From Solwaraspora sp. WMMA2056 (lineage in GTDB: Bacteria > Actinomycetota > Actinomycetes > Mycobacteriales > Micromonosporaceae): DNA of 64,000 nucleotides. A model generated the notes under the pieces. The model was not told where the DNA came from. It searched no databases and saw nothing but the letters and a program-made list of their open reading frames with translations. Every line of letters starts with the position of its first letter. Position 1 is the stretch's first letter. Positions 1-8,626 of this stretch are shown in pieces. A program made the translations under genes and the position numbers. The stretch spans positions 1,798,001 through 1,862,000 of the forward strand of contig NZ_CP128360.1 in assembly GCF_030345095.1 (NCBI RefSeq), read 5' to 3'.

Positions 1-56
1 GCGTGGGCTGATCGGTGAGCCGAGGCATTCTCGACACCAGCGTCCAGGGCGTCCAT
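1..56 (-). CDS. Possible 5' end of a gene leaving the window
   Basis: An open frame on the minus strand begins with ATG at 56 and stays open to the window edge (about 18 codons). There is no convincing ribosome binding site, and no family can be recognised from so short a piece. It is listed only because the stretch 1-188 otherwise holds no gene and a divergent neighbour would explain the layout. It could equally be non-coding. Confidence 0.2.
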   Translation of the reverse strand, partial: MDALDAGVENASAHRSAH

Positions 57-176
57 CCGATTCCGTGCGTCGGGTGACCATCGCGCTCACCCGCGCGGCG
101 CCAGGCGGCCCCGGACCACCATCGCTACGTCGGCCCCGGTCGGTCCGGGCTGTCGGTGATCCGAGAGCGGACAGGC

Positions 177-189
177 TAGTTTGCTGGGA
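177..189 (+). promoter_or_regulatory. -10 box for a probable leaderless start
   Basis: TAGTTT at 177-182 fits the actinobacterial -10 pattern TANNNT. The ATG at 189 lies seven bases downstream, where transcription should start, and no Shine-Dalgarno sequence precedes it. The -35 region is poor, so this rests on spacing and on the same arrangement recurring elsewhere in the window. Confidence 0.5.
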
Positions 190-632
190 TGAGTCTCCTC
201 GATGAGGTCGCGGTCCGGGACGGTTGGCGATGCTGGGTGTGTGATGAGCCGGTCGACGCCGACAAGTCGGTGAACGACCCGCGTGGTCCCAGCGTCGACA
301 GCCGTACCGCCGACAAGAAGGCCAAGGTCGTCGAGCGACTCGCGCACCGGGCCTGCAACACCCGCAAAGGCGCGGTCAAGGTGGTCATCGCCTGGCCGGA
401 CCGGCTGCGCGTGGTGGAGCCCGCACCCCTGATCGCCGTCGCCGAGCGGCTCGAACGCAAAGGTGGCCGGGAGCTGGTCGCCCGCTGCCCGAGCAGGAAG
501 GACGCCCAGGAGGCGGCGGACTGGCTGGTCGACCGGTTCTCCCGGCTGGTGCCCGGACTGCCGGTGACCGCGAGCGTCGACGCGGGCGGTGGACAGTACC
601 TCATCGCCCTGGCCGCCGGCCGCCGCCGCTGA
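189..632 (+). CDS. HNH-like zinc-finger protein, 147 aa
   Basis: A small protein whose N-terminal half resembles an HNH/McrA fold. A CxxC pair (Cys15, Cys18) is followed after about 35 residues by His53-Arg-Ala-Cys56-Asn57, so two zinc-knuckle pairs and a trailing Asn are visible. The classical His before the second knuckle is not obvious, so nuclease activity is uncertain. The C-terminal half (about 80-147) is a mixed alpha/beta stretch I do not recognise. The start is the ATG behind the -10 box at 177-182, with no ribosome binding site. It stands alone. A role in DNA cleavage or binding is inferred from the Cys/His pattern only. Confidence 0.7.
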   Translation: MSLLDEVAVRDGWRCWVCDEPVDADKSVNDPRGPSVDSRTADKKAKVVERLAHRACNTRKGAVKVVIAWPDRLRVVEPAPLIAVAERLERKGGRELVARCPSRKDAQEAADWLVDRFSRLVPGLPVTASVDAGGGQYLIALAAGRRR

Positions 633-649
633 CCGCCTGCGGCTAGCCC

Positions 650-745
650 CTACGGGAGCAGATCCCACAGCACCCCGAACCCGATCCTGGCGAAGGTGCC
701 GGTCACGGCAACCAGAGCGAACGGGCCAACGATGTCGCGGTTCAT
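650..745 (-). CDS. Possible 31-aa hydrophobic small protein
   Basis: ATG at 745 is followed by 31 codons whose middle is hydrophobic (GPFALVAVTGTFARIGFGV), ending in a TGA. GGTGGG lies five to ten bases upstream. It would be a single-pass membrane micropeptide. There is no homology evidence, and short hydrophobic frames arise by chance in GC-rich DNA, so confidence is low. Confidence 0.25.
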   Translation of the reverse strand: MNRDIVGPFALVAVTGTFARIGFGVLWDLLP

Positions 746-899
746 GGTGCCCACCGGGGCCGGCGTCGGCTGCCGCCGACGCCGATCTGCCACCGGGTCC
801 AGGACGTTTGTGGGCGGTGGCGGTGGCGGCGACACCGGCCGTGGCACTGGTCGGATGTATCAAGCGGTTGACACAAGTTCCCGGCGTAGCCCACCATTC

Positions 900-922
900 T
901 TGTACCGTACGCTTGGTACAAT
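900..922 (+). promoter_or_regulatory. Inverted-repeat operator over a -10 box
   Basis: TTGTACC (900-906) and GGTACAA (915-921) form a perfect 7-base inverted repeat with 8 bases between. TACAAT (917-922), a near-consensus -10 box, lies inside the right arm. GAGGGAG (924-930) then precedes the ATG at 936. GntR proteins of the YtrA type bind such spaced dyads and are usually autoregulatory. The GntR gene at 1826 is the second gene of this transcript, so autorepression is likely. Confidence 0.7.
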
Positions 923-935
923 CGAGGGAGTGCTC

Positions 936-1829
936 ATGGGCGCAGTGACCGGCCTGGTGCTGTTGTTCGGCCTGGTGGCGTGCGCTTTGGCGGTAGTCGC
1001 GGCGGCCCTCGTGATGGGGCGGGCTCGCCGGCCGGCTGAAGCGGTCGCCGAGATCCCGAGGGCGGTCGCCCGACGTACCGCCATGCTGCGCTGGATCGGC
1101 GTGACCATCGGCGTGCTCGTCGGCATCATCGCCGCCGGATCGGGTGACCTCGGCGTCGGGCTGCTACTGGCGGCACCGCTGTTCGGGCTGTGCGCGCTCA
1201 TCGGCGTACTCGCCGGGGAGCTGACGGTCCGACCACCGCACGGCCCGACGCGGACCGCCGCCCTCGAAGTCCGCCGCATCCGTGACTACCTGCCACGCCA
1301 TCTCAGCCGAGTGGTCGCCGTGGCCGGCAGTGTGCTCCTGATCCTGGTCGCCGGCACGACGGCGGCCGGCGGCCCCGACGACATGGGACGTTCCGGACGC
1401 TGGCTGACCCGGCAGTGCACCCTCGAGATGAGCGAAAGCCGTGGCCCGTGGCCGGGCTCGTACTACACCGGCGGGCTGATGCTCGTCGTGCTGATCGGCC
1501 TGCTGATGGCGTACCTCGCCGTACGTACCATCGTCCGACGACCGCGATACGGCGGCGCCGACGAGGTGGCGGTCGACGACGCGCAACGCAGGCGCGCGGC
1601 CTACGTCGTCACCGGGGCGGTCGGCGTCCTCGTCGCCATCCCGCTCGCCGGCGTCAGCCTGACGGCGGCCAACGGCCTGCTCGGCATATCCTGTGCACCA
1701 ATGTGGTGGACGATCACCGGCTGGTTCCTGCTTGCTCTGGCTTCTACGGCGCTCGCCATGGTGGGTTGGTCCGCCGCCGCGATCTTCCTTCCGACGGACC
1801 GAGCCGAACCGTTGGTGCGGACGCGATGA
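936..1829 (+). CDS. Polytopic membrane protein co-transcribed with GntR regulator
   Basis: 297 residues with about six or seven predicted membrane segments (first at about 4-27, then pairs around 53-92, 125-145, 180-200, 228-250 and 265-290) separated by short basic loops. No transporter motif or catalytic signature is visible and I do not recognise the family. The ATG at 936 has the ribosome binding site GAGGGAG five bases upstream; longer frames reaching 696 would cross the operator. The stop overlaps the ATG of the downstream GntR gene (ATGA), so the two are translationally coupled. In YtrA systems the regulator usually controls an adjacent ABC transporter. Here the partner is only a membrane protein with no ATPase. 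Confidence 0.75.
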   Translation: MGAVTGLVLLFGLVACALAVVAAALVMGRARRPAEAVAEIPRAVARRTAMLRWIGVTIGVLVGIIAAGSGDLGVGLLLAAPLFGLCALIGVLAGELTVRPPHGPTRTAALEVRRIRDYLPRHLSRVVAVAGSVLLILVAGTTAAGGPDDMGRSGRWLTRQCTLEMSESRGPWPGSYYTGGLMLVVLIGLLMAYLAVRTIVRRPRYGGADEVAVDDAQRRRAAYVVTGAVGVLVAIPLAGVSLTAANGLLGISCAPMWWTITGWFLLALASTALAMVGWSAAAIFLPTDRAEPLVRTR

Positions 1830-2206
1830 CCGACCGTCCGGCGTTGACGGTGGTCACCGACGACCCCACTCCGCCCTACGAACAGCTGCGTCGCCAACTC
1901 GTCGAGCTGATCCGGTACGGCGTACTCGCCCCCGGTGATCGCCTTCCGCCCGTCCGGCAGCTCGCCGCCGACCTGGGGCTGGCCGCCGGCACGGTCGCCC
2001 GGACCTACCGGGAGCTCGAATCGGCCGGGGTGGTCGTCTCCCGGCGGGGCGGCGGCACCCGCGTCGCGGCCGCACCGCCCGCCGGGTCCGACCCGACCGA
2101 GGCGTTGCACGATCGCGCCGCCACGTACGTCCGTGAGGCACGTCTGCTCGGCGCGGACGATGATCAGATCGTGTCGGCGGTCGCCCGGGCGCTGGACGGC
2201 CGTTAG
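1826..2206 (+). CDS. GntR-family regulator, YtrA-like, 126 aa
   Basis: A short GntR regulator. The N-terminal winged helix (about 15-80) has the typical PPYEQLRRQLVELI helix, the PGDRLPPVRQLAADLGL recognition region and a GTVARTYRELE helix. A C-terminal helical tail of only about 40 residues matches the YtrA subgroup, which lacks a large ligand-binding domain. Its ATG overlaps the stop of the membrane-protein gene (ATGA at 1826). It probably binds the TTGTACC-N8-GGTACAA dyad at 900-921 and represses its own operon, releasing it under envelope or antibiotic stress as in known YtrA systems (inference). Confidence 0.88.
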   Translation: MTDRPALTVVTDDPTPPYEQLRRQLVELIRYGVLAPGDRLPPVRQLAADLGLAAGTVARTYRELESAGVVVSRRGGGTRVAAAPPAGSDPTEALHDRAATYVREARLLGADDDQIVSAVARALDGR

Positions 2207-2237
2207 CGGATGCGCCGGATGGGGAAGACTGGCGGGC

Positions 2238-2840
2238 ATGGCTGACCTGGACGATGCAAAAGCTGCGCTGCACCTCTATCTCCGGGGCATTCGCGAAGCT
2301 CTGATCTGGAAGCTCGACGGGCTGAGTGAACGCGAAGTCAGGCTGCCCCGCACTGCGACCGGCGCCAACTTGTTGGGCATCCTCAAGCACTGTCTCAATG
2401 TCGAAGCCGGCTACTTCGGGTCGACCTTCGGGCGCGAGTTTCCGACGCCCGACGAGTTGGTCCCCCTGGCGGCGTTCGACGAGGACCCGCAGGCCGACTG
2501 GTACGCGCGGGAGGACGAGACGAAGGCCGGGCTGATCGACCTCTATCATCGGGTCGGGGCGTTCGCGGATCAGACTATCGAGCAGCTGCCGCTCGATGCG
2601 CCGGGCCGGGTGGCGTGGTGGCGGCCAGCCGCCCAGACCGTGACGCTGCAACGGATCATCATCCACGTGACCTGCGACCTGGCCCGGCACGCCGGTCACG
2701 CGGACATCCTGCGTGAGCAGCACGACCGGGCGATCGGCCTGCGCCGGGACAACACCAACGTCCCCGACGACTACGACTGGCCGGCGTACGTCGCCAAGCT
2801 GACCAAGCTGGCTGACCGCTTCGGACAGCCCGCTCGCTGA
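2238..2840 (+). CDS. DinB-family protein (DUF664 type), 200 aa
   Basis: A DinB/YfiT-like four-helix-bundle protein. The family carries a metal site built from three histidines. Candidates here are the His in LKHCLNVE (about residue 53) and those in the HVTCDLARHAGHAD helix (about 146-159). Related proteins act in mycothiol- or bacillithiol-dependent conjugation or detoxification, but the substrate cannot be read from sequence. The start ATG at 2238 has no clear ribosome binding site; longer frames to 1935 would run through the GntR gene. It stands 31 bases after that gene and may belong to the same transcript. Confidence 0.8.
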   Translation: MADLDDAKAALHLYLRGIREALIWKLDGLSEREVRLPRTATGANLLGILKHCLNVEAGYFGSTFGREFPTPDELVPLAAFDEDPQADWYAREDETKAGLIDLYHRVGAFADQTIEQLPLDAPGRVAWWRPAAQTVTLQRIIIHVTCDLARHAGHADILREQHDRAIGLRRDNTNVPDDYDWPAYVAKLTKLADRFGQPAR

Positions 2841-2870
2841 CACCGCGCCGTCGATGTCGCTGGTCCGCGT

Positions 2871-2884
2871 TACGGTCTGCGCCA
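2871..2884 (+). promoter_or_regulatory. -10 box for a probable leaderless start
   Basis: TACGGT (2871-2876) lies seven bases before the ATG at 2884 with no Shine-Dalgarno sequence between. It matches the TANNNT-N7-start arrangement found several times in this window. Confidence 0.45.
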
Positions 2885-3267
2885 TGGACGACAATGTGGC
2901 AGCGCGACATGCCGCCAACGCCTACGTGGATCTCCTGGAGCGCCGTGACTGGCCGGGGTTCGCGGCCCTGTTCGCCGACGACGTGGTCTATGAAATGCCA
3001 CAGACCCGGGAACGGATTCGCGGCAAGGATGCATTCTTGCGGTTCAACGTCGAGTATCCCGGTGACTGGCATCTGCGGGCACGACGAGTGATCGCCGAGG
3101 GTCGGTTCGCCGCGCTGTGGCTCGACGTACGGGTCGGCTCTGACCAGCAGGACGCGTGCGTCTGGCTGGAGACGTCCGAGCACGGACTGATCACCAAGAT
3201 CGTCGACTACTGGCCCGAGCCGTACGATCCGCCGCAGGGCCGCGAACACCTTGTCGAGCGGTGGTGA
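2884..3267 (+). CDS. SnoaL-like (NTF2-fold) protein, 127 aa
   Basis: A compact NTF2/SnoaL-like protein of typical family length. The N-terminal helix AANAYVDLLERRDWPGFAAL leads into FADDVVYEMP and an RIRGKDAFLRF segment, followed by the curved beta sheet characteristic of this fold. Members include polyketide cyclases, limonene-epoxide hydrolases and many proteins of unknown role. Catalytic residues cannot be assigned here. Start ATG at 2884 follows TACGGT by seven bases. It sits alone and is convergent with the YdeI-like gene. Confidence 0.75.
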   Translation: MDDNVAARHAANAYVDLLERRDWPGFAALFADDVVYEMPQTRERIRGKDAFLRFNVEYPGDWHLRARRVIAEGRFAALWLDVRVGSDQQDACVWLETSEHGLITKIVDYWPEPYDPPQGREHLVERW

Positions 3268-3274
3268 CAGCGCC

Positions 3275-3877
3275 CTACGGCGTGGGCGGTTTCGCTTTCT
3301 GCGGGTAGATCGTCTCGTGTCGGGCCAGCATGGCGACGAACTCGCCGATTTTCCGGACCCGGGTTTCCGCCCGCTTGACGCTGTTCAGCCGGTGGATGAG
3401 GGCGAAGCGATTGGTGCTGGTGAGGACGTCGAACATGGCTTGGGCGTCGGGCTCGGCGGCGATCGCGGCGAGCAGATCGGCCGGCGCCTGGGCTTCCGAG
3501 GGCGGCGCGTAGGCAGCGGCCCACCGTCCGTCTGCCTTCGCCGCCTCCACGGCGGCGCGGCCGGACGGCATCATCAGCCCCTGCGCCTCCAGCCGGGCCA
3601 CGTGGGCCACGTTGCGCTGTGACCAGGAACTGCGTGCGCGTCGCGGGGTGTACCGGATCCAGGAGGTCTGCTCGTCGCGCTTGCGGGCCTGCCCGTCGAT
3701 CCAGCCGAAGCACAGCGCCTCGTCGACCGCCTGCTGCCAGGTCAACGTGGTGACGGTGCCGCCCTTGCGGGTCAGAGCGAGCCAGACCCCGGGCGACGTG
3801 GCGTGGTTGACCGACAACCAGGCGCGCAACGCCTCGGCGTCCGCGACGATCAACTCCTCCAGCTCCGCGCTGCCCAT
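3275..3877 (-). CDS. YdeI/OmdA-family protein, 200 aa
   Basis: Resembles the YdeI or OmpD-associated family across its length. The signature region WLSVNHATSPGVWLALTRKG is followed by TWQQAVDEALCFGWIDGQ, a WIRYTPRRARSSWSQRN block, and a C-terminal helical part ending in KRAETRVRKIGEFVAML. Family members have been linked to bacteriocin or antimicrobial-peptide tolerance in Gram-negative bacteria; the role in actinobacteria is unknown. Start is the ATG at 3877. It is convergent with the SnoaL-like gene seven bases away and divergent from the oxidoreductase gene. Confidence 0.85.
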   Translation of the reverse strand: MGSAELEELIVADAEALRAWLSVNHATSPGVWLALTRKGGTVTTLTWQQAVDEALCFGWIDGQARKRDEQTSWIRYTPRRARSSWSQRNVAHVARLEAQGLMMPSGRAAVEAAKADGRWAAAYAPPSEAQAPADLLAAIAAEPDAQAMFDVLTSTNRFALIHRLNSVKRAETRVRKIGEFVAMLARHETIYPQKAKPPTP

Positions 3878-3942
3878 GGCGGCAGGCTATCCGGTGCGCC
3901 CGGCTGGTGACATGTTGGTTACCCACCGGTAATGATGGCGAG

Positions 3943-5583
3943 GTGCGGTACGACGTCGTTGTGATCGGGTCTGGGTTCGGCGGCAGCGTCGCCGCGCTGC
4001 GGCTCGCCGAGAAGGGCTACTCGGTCCTGGTGCTGGAAGCCGGCCGTCGCTTCGCCGACCACGAGTTGCCGCGTACCTCCTGGCGGGTCCGCCGGTTCCT
4101 GTGGGCACCGGCGTTCGGCTGCTACGGCATCCAGCGGATCACCCTGCTGCGCTCGGCGGGCCGACAGCGCGCAGGCCGCGCACGCACGGGGGAGAACGGC
4201 GGACGGGCCGGCGTACTGGTGCTGTCCGGGGCCGGCGTCGGCGGCGGGTCGCTGGTCTACGCCAACACGCTGTACGAGCCGCCGGCCGACTTCTACGCCG
4301 ACCCGCAGTGGTCCGGCATCACCGACTGGCGGGCCGAACTCGCCCCGCACTACGCCCGCGCCAGACAGATGCTCGGCGTCGTCGACTACCCGCGGACCAC
4401 CGCCGCCGACGAGGCGATGCGGGCGGTCGCCGACCGGATGGGCGTCGGCGACACGTTCCGGTCCACCCCCGTGGCCGTCTACCTGGGCCGCCCCGGTGAG
4501 AAGGTCGCCGACCCGTACTTCGGCGGGGCCGGGCCGGAGCGGACCGGCTGTACGCACTGCGGGTCCTGCATGACCGGCTGCCGGGTCGGTGCGAAGAACT
4601 CGCTGCCGAAGAACTACCTGTGGTTCGCCGAACGGGCCGGAGCGCGGATCCGGCCGCTGACCACGGTCGTCGGGCTGCGGCCGGGTCCGGGCGGTGCCGG
4701 CTACCTGGTCGACGTACGGCGTACGGGCGCCTGGGTCGGCGGCCGGGAGACGATCACCGCCGACCAGGTGGTGCTGGCCGCCGGGGCGCTCGGCACCCAA
4801 CGGCTGCTGCACGCCGCCCGCGCCACCGGCGCGCTACCGGCGATCTCCGCCCGGATCGGGGCGCTGACCCGGACCAACTCGGAGGCGATCCTCGGCGCGT
4901 CGGTGCCCCGCCGGGCGGCCCGCCGCCGCAACCTCGACTTCACCGACGGGGCGGCGATCACCAGCTCGTTCCACCCTGAGCCGGGCACCCACGTCGAGCC
5001 GGTGCGCTACGGCCACGGATCCAATCTGATGGGTCTGCTGCAGTCGGCGCTGGTGGCCGGCGGGTCGCACCGGGTCCGCCGTTGGCTGGCCGCGCTGGCC
5101 GGCCGGCCCGGCGACACGGTGCGGCTGCTGTCGGTACGGGACTGGTCACGGCGCACCATCGTGGCGCTGGTGATGCAGTCGGTCGACAACTCGCTGACCA
5201 CGTACCACCGGCGTGGGCGGCTGGTCGCCGGGCACGGGCACGGTGTGCCGAACCCGAGCTGGATCCCGGCCGGTCACCGGGCGGTCCGGCTGCTCGCCGA
5301 CGAGATCGTCGGCATCCCGGGCGGGGCGGTGACCGAGCCGTTCGACGTGCCGATGACCGCGCACATCCTGGGCGGGGCGGCGATCGGGGCCACCAGCGCG
5401 GACGGCGTCGTCGACCCGTACCACCGGGTCTTTGGTTGTCCGGGCCTGCACGTGGTCGACGGCGCGGCGGTCCCGGCGAACCTGGGGGTGAATCCGTCGC
5501 TGACCATCGTCGCGCTCGCCGAGCGGGCGATGGCCCACTGGCCGGTCAAGGGTGAGCCGGACCACCGCCCGCCGGCCAGTTGA
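3943..5583 (+). CDS. GMC-type FAD oxidoreductase, cholesterol-oxidase-like
   Basis: 546 residues from the GTG at 3943. The dinucleotide-binding motif GSGFGGS (9-15) follows a short VRYDVVVI strand, so little N-terminal sequence is missing; an upstream in-frame GTG at 3907 is possible. FAD contacts include VLEAGRRF and the GAGVGGGSLVYANTLYEPP block. A Cys cluster, CTHCGSCMTGC (about 203-213), has the CxxCxxCxxxC spacing of a 4Fe-4S site and occurs in actinobacterial ChoD-like GMC proteins. The C-terminal GMC region includes THILGGAAIG and GLHVVDGAAVPANLGVNPS. It probably oxidises a sterol-like or other alcohol, but the substrate is unknown. It precedes guaA by 57 bases, with a separate promoter before guaA. 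Confidence 0.82.
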   Translation: MRYDVVVIGSGFGGSVAALRLAEKGYSVLVLEAGRRFADHELPRTSWRVRRFLWAPAFGCYGIQRITLLRSAGRQRAGRARTGENGGRAGVLVLSGAGVGGGSLVYANTLYEPPADFYADPQWSGITDWRAELAPHYARARQMLGVVDYPRTTAADEAMRAVADRMGVGDTFRSTPVAVYLGRPGEKVADPYFGGAGPERTGCTHCGSCMTGCRVGAKNSLPKNYLWFAERAGARIRPLTTVVGLRPGPGGAGYLVDVRRTGAWVGGRETITADQVVLAAGALGTQRLLHAARATGALPAISARIGALTRTNSEAILGASVPRRAARRRNLDFTDGAAITSSFHPEPGTHVEPVRYGHGSNLMGLLQSALVAGGSHRVRRWLAALAGRPGDTVRLLSVRDWSRRTIVALVMQSVDNSLTTYHRRGRLVAGHGHGVPNPSWIPAGHRAVRLLADEIVGIPGGAVTEPFDVPMTAHILGGAAIGATSADGVVDPYHRVFGCPGLHVVDGAAVPANLGVNPSLTIVALAERAMAHWPVKGEPDHRPPAS

Positions 5584-5627
5584 CATCCTGACCTGAACCA
5601 TCGTCGGGACGGCCCGGCGGCGGTCGG

Positions 5628-5640
5628 TAGGCTCCGGGGC

Positions 5641-5641
<1 letters not shown>
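5628..5641 (+). promoter_or_regulatory. -10 box just upstream of guaA
   Basis: TAGGCT (5628-5633) ends eight bases before the guaA ATG. Only CCGGGGC lies between, so the message would be leaderless or nearly so. No good -35 hexamer is visible. Confidence 0.5.
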
Positions 5642-7196
<1,555 letters not shown>

Positions 7197-7203
7197 TGAC
7201 CGG

Positions 7204-7509
7204 TCAGTTGGTGGGAGCGGCCGGGTGCGGTTGGGCCGGCGTGGGGCCGGGCCGGGTCGCGGTGCTGTCGGGCCAGGCGGGTGCGTTCGGCGGCTCCTGC
7301 GGCATCAGGAACCAGATCACCGGGTAGGTGAGCGCGGCCAGGCCGCCGGTCAGCACGGTGGCCACCGCGAAGATCACCCGGACCAGGGTCGGGTCGGTGC
7401 CGAAGTAGCGGCCGAGGCCGCTGGCCACCCCGGCGATCATGCGGTCCGTGGTAGGTCGCCGAAGCTGCTTGTACGGGGCCTGAGCTGCGCCGGTGTCGTG
7501 TGTCGTCAT
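7204..7509 (-). CDS. Small PspC-domain membrane protein, 101 aa
   Basis: A PspC domain occupies about 14-72: KQLRRPTTDRMIAGVASGLGR, the FGTDPTLVRVIFAVATVL helix and an ALTYPVIWFLMP segment, giving one or two membrane passes. The C-terminal 28 residues are Pro/Ala-rich and likely disordered. PspC proteins take part in envelope-stress responses. Two more PspC domains occur nearby, in the protein ending at 12442 and in the histidine kinase at 14180. The ATG at 7509 starts directly before the conserved domain. It is convergent with guaA (9-base gap) and divergent from the NUDIX pair. Confidence 0.85.
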   Translation of the reverse strand: MTTHDTGAAQAPYKQLRRPTTDRMIAGVASGLGRYFGTDPTLVRVIFAVATVLTGGLAALTYPVIWFLMPQEPPNAPAWPDSTATRPGPTPAQPHPAAPTN

Positions 7510-7589
7510 GCTTCCACGGTCCGCGCGCCGGCCCCTGGCGACCTCGGTGACCGCCCGGATCATTACCCTGATCTGCCCCGGATTGCGGC

Positions 7590-7617
7590 TCTAGGTAGTC
7601 AAGTAGTTACCTAGAAT
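7590..7617. promoter_or_regulatory. Palindromic operator candidate between pspC-like and NUDIX genes
   Basis: TCTAGGTA (7590-7597) and TACCTAGA (7608-7615) form a perfect 8-base inverted repeat with 10 bases between. A TAGAAT -10 box (7612-7617, plus strand) overlaps its right arm. The segment is much richer in A/T than its surroundings. Its position between divergent genes suggests a dimeric repressor site for one or both. Confidence 0.5.
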
Positions 7618-7618
7618 A

Positions 7619-7641
7619 CTGTCGCCAATCTGACAGTTTTT
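7619..7641 (+). terminator. Small hairpin with T-tract in the NUDIX leader
   Basis: CTGTC (7619-7623) pairs with GACAG (7632-7636) and is followed by five T residues (7637-7641). The stem is only five base pairs. Lying between the -10 candidate at 7612 and the gene at 7679, it could act as a weak attenuator, or be chance. Confidence 0.3.
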
Positions 7642-7678
7642 CCCGGCGAGCGTCCACCGACGGGCAGAATTCGGACTC

Positions 7679-8626
7679 GTGACCCCCGCCCTGGAGCCGC
7701 TGCGCCGGATCGCGGCATACGCTGTCTGTGTCGACTCGGAGGACCGGTTTCTGCTGGTCCGAGCCTCTCCGCGCTCCGGTACCCCCGGGGTGTGGTCGCT
7801 GCCCGGTGGGGCCGTGGACCACGGGGAGGACCCCTACAACACCGTCGTTCGGGAAACCGCCGCCGAAACCGGCATTTCGGTCGCGGTCACCGGACTGCGT
7901 GACGTGCTCGCCGACATGCGCTCGCTGCCCCGGCGCGGCATCACGCTGCACACCGACCGGCTGATCTACGAGGCCGCCGTACGGGGTGGACAGCTCTGTC
8001 ACCGGATCAACCAACCCACCGACCTGGCCCGCTGGTGCAGCCTGGACGACGCCAAGCAGCTGCCGCTGCGGCCGTTCACCGCCAGCGCCCTCGGCCTGCC
8101 GCCGGAGAGCATCGACCTGCGGCCGGACACCGCACCGGACTTCCCGTCGTTCTACGCCGTACCGGGCCCGGACGGGCTGCACCGGGCGCAACGGTTCGCC
8201 GCGTACGCGGTCGCCACCGACCCGGCCCGGCGGGTCCTGCTGACCCGGATCGCCCCCGGCTACCCCGGTGCCGGTCGCTGGCACCTGCCCGGCGGCGGCA
8301 CCGACTACGGCGAGCAGCCCGGCACCGCGCTGATCCGGGAGCTCGTCGAGGAGACCGGCCAACGGGGCCGGCTGATCCGGTTGCTCGGCGTGGCCAGTCA
8401 CCGCGACGCGGCCTCGCTCGGCCCGGAGGGCTACCCGATCGACTGGCACGGCGTACGGGCCTTCTACGAGGTCGCGGTCGACCGGCCGACCCTGCCGATC
8501 GTCACCGACATCGGCGGGTCGACGTCGGAGGCCCGCTGGTTCACCCCCACCGACCTGGCCGCCATGCCGTCGGCGGAGCTCACCGAGGTGACCGCCGAGG
8601 CGGTCGGCGCGGCCCGACTTGTCTGA
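7679..8626 (+). CDS. Double-NUDIX hydrolase, 315 aa
   Basis: Two NUDIX domains in one chain. The first box begins at about residue 44 (GAVDHGEDPYNTVVRETAAETGI). It fits Gx5Ex7REUxEExGU except that Ala62 replaces the first Glu of the EE pair, which normally binds metal, so this domain may be weakened or non-hydrolytic. The second box (about 207-229) ends in RELVEETG and is intact. The start is the GTG at 7679. Family members hydrolyse nucleoside diphosphates linked to another moiety; the substrate is unknown. The next gene starts inside the 3' end of this one (8-base overlap) and has the same architecture, so the pair arose by duplication and is co-translated. Confidence 0.88.
   Translation: MTPALEPLRRIAAYAVCVDSEDRFLLVRASPRSGTPGVWSLPGGAVDHGEDPYNTVVRETAAETGISVAVTGLRDVLADMRSLPRRGITLHTDRLIYEAAVRGGQLCHRINQPTDLARWCSLDDAKQLPLRPFTASALGLPPESIDLRPDTAPDFPSFYAVPGPDGLHRAQRFAAYAVATDPARRVLLTRIAPGYPGAGRWHLPGGGTDYGEQPGTALIRELVEETGQRGRLIRLLGVASHRDAASLGPEGYPIDWHGVRAFYEVAVDRPTLPIVTDIGGSTSEARWFTPTDLAAMPSAELTEVTAEAVGAARLV

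Larger units (their letters stand above)
633..935. other. 303-base intergenic stretch
   Basis: No conserved gene is visible between the HNH-like gene and the membrane-protein gene. The right end holds the inverted repeat and -10 box described at 900-922. On the minus strand, 650-745 could encode a 31-residue hydrophobic peptide (ATG at 745, GGTGGG just upstream). The larger frames here are compositional artefacts of high GC. Confidence 0.6.

Noticed and set aside
87-863. Long minus-strand open frame over the HNH-like gene
   Set aside because: Arg/Ala/Pro-rich shadow translation with no domain; the plus-strand gene has Cys/His motifs and a promoter.
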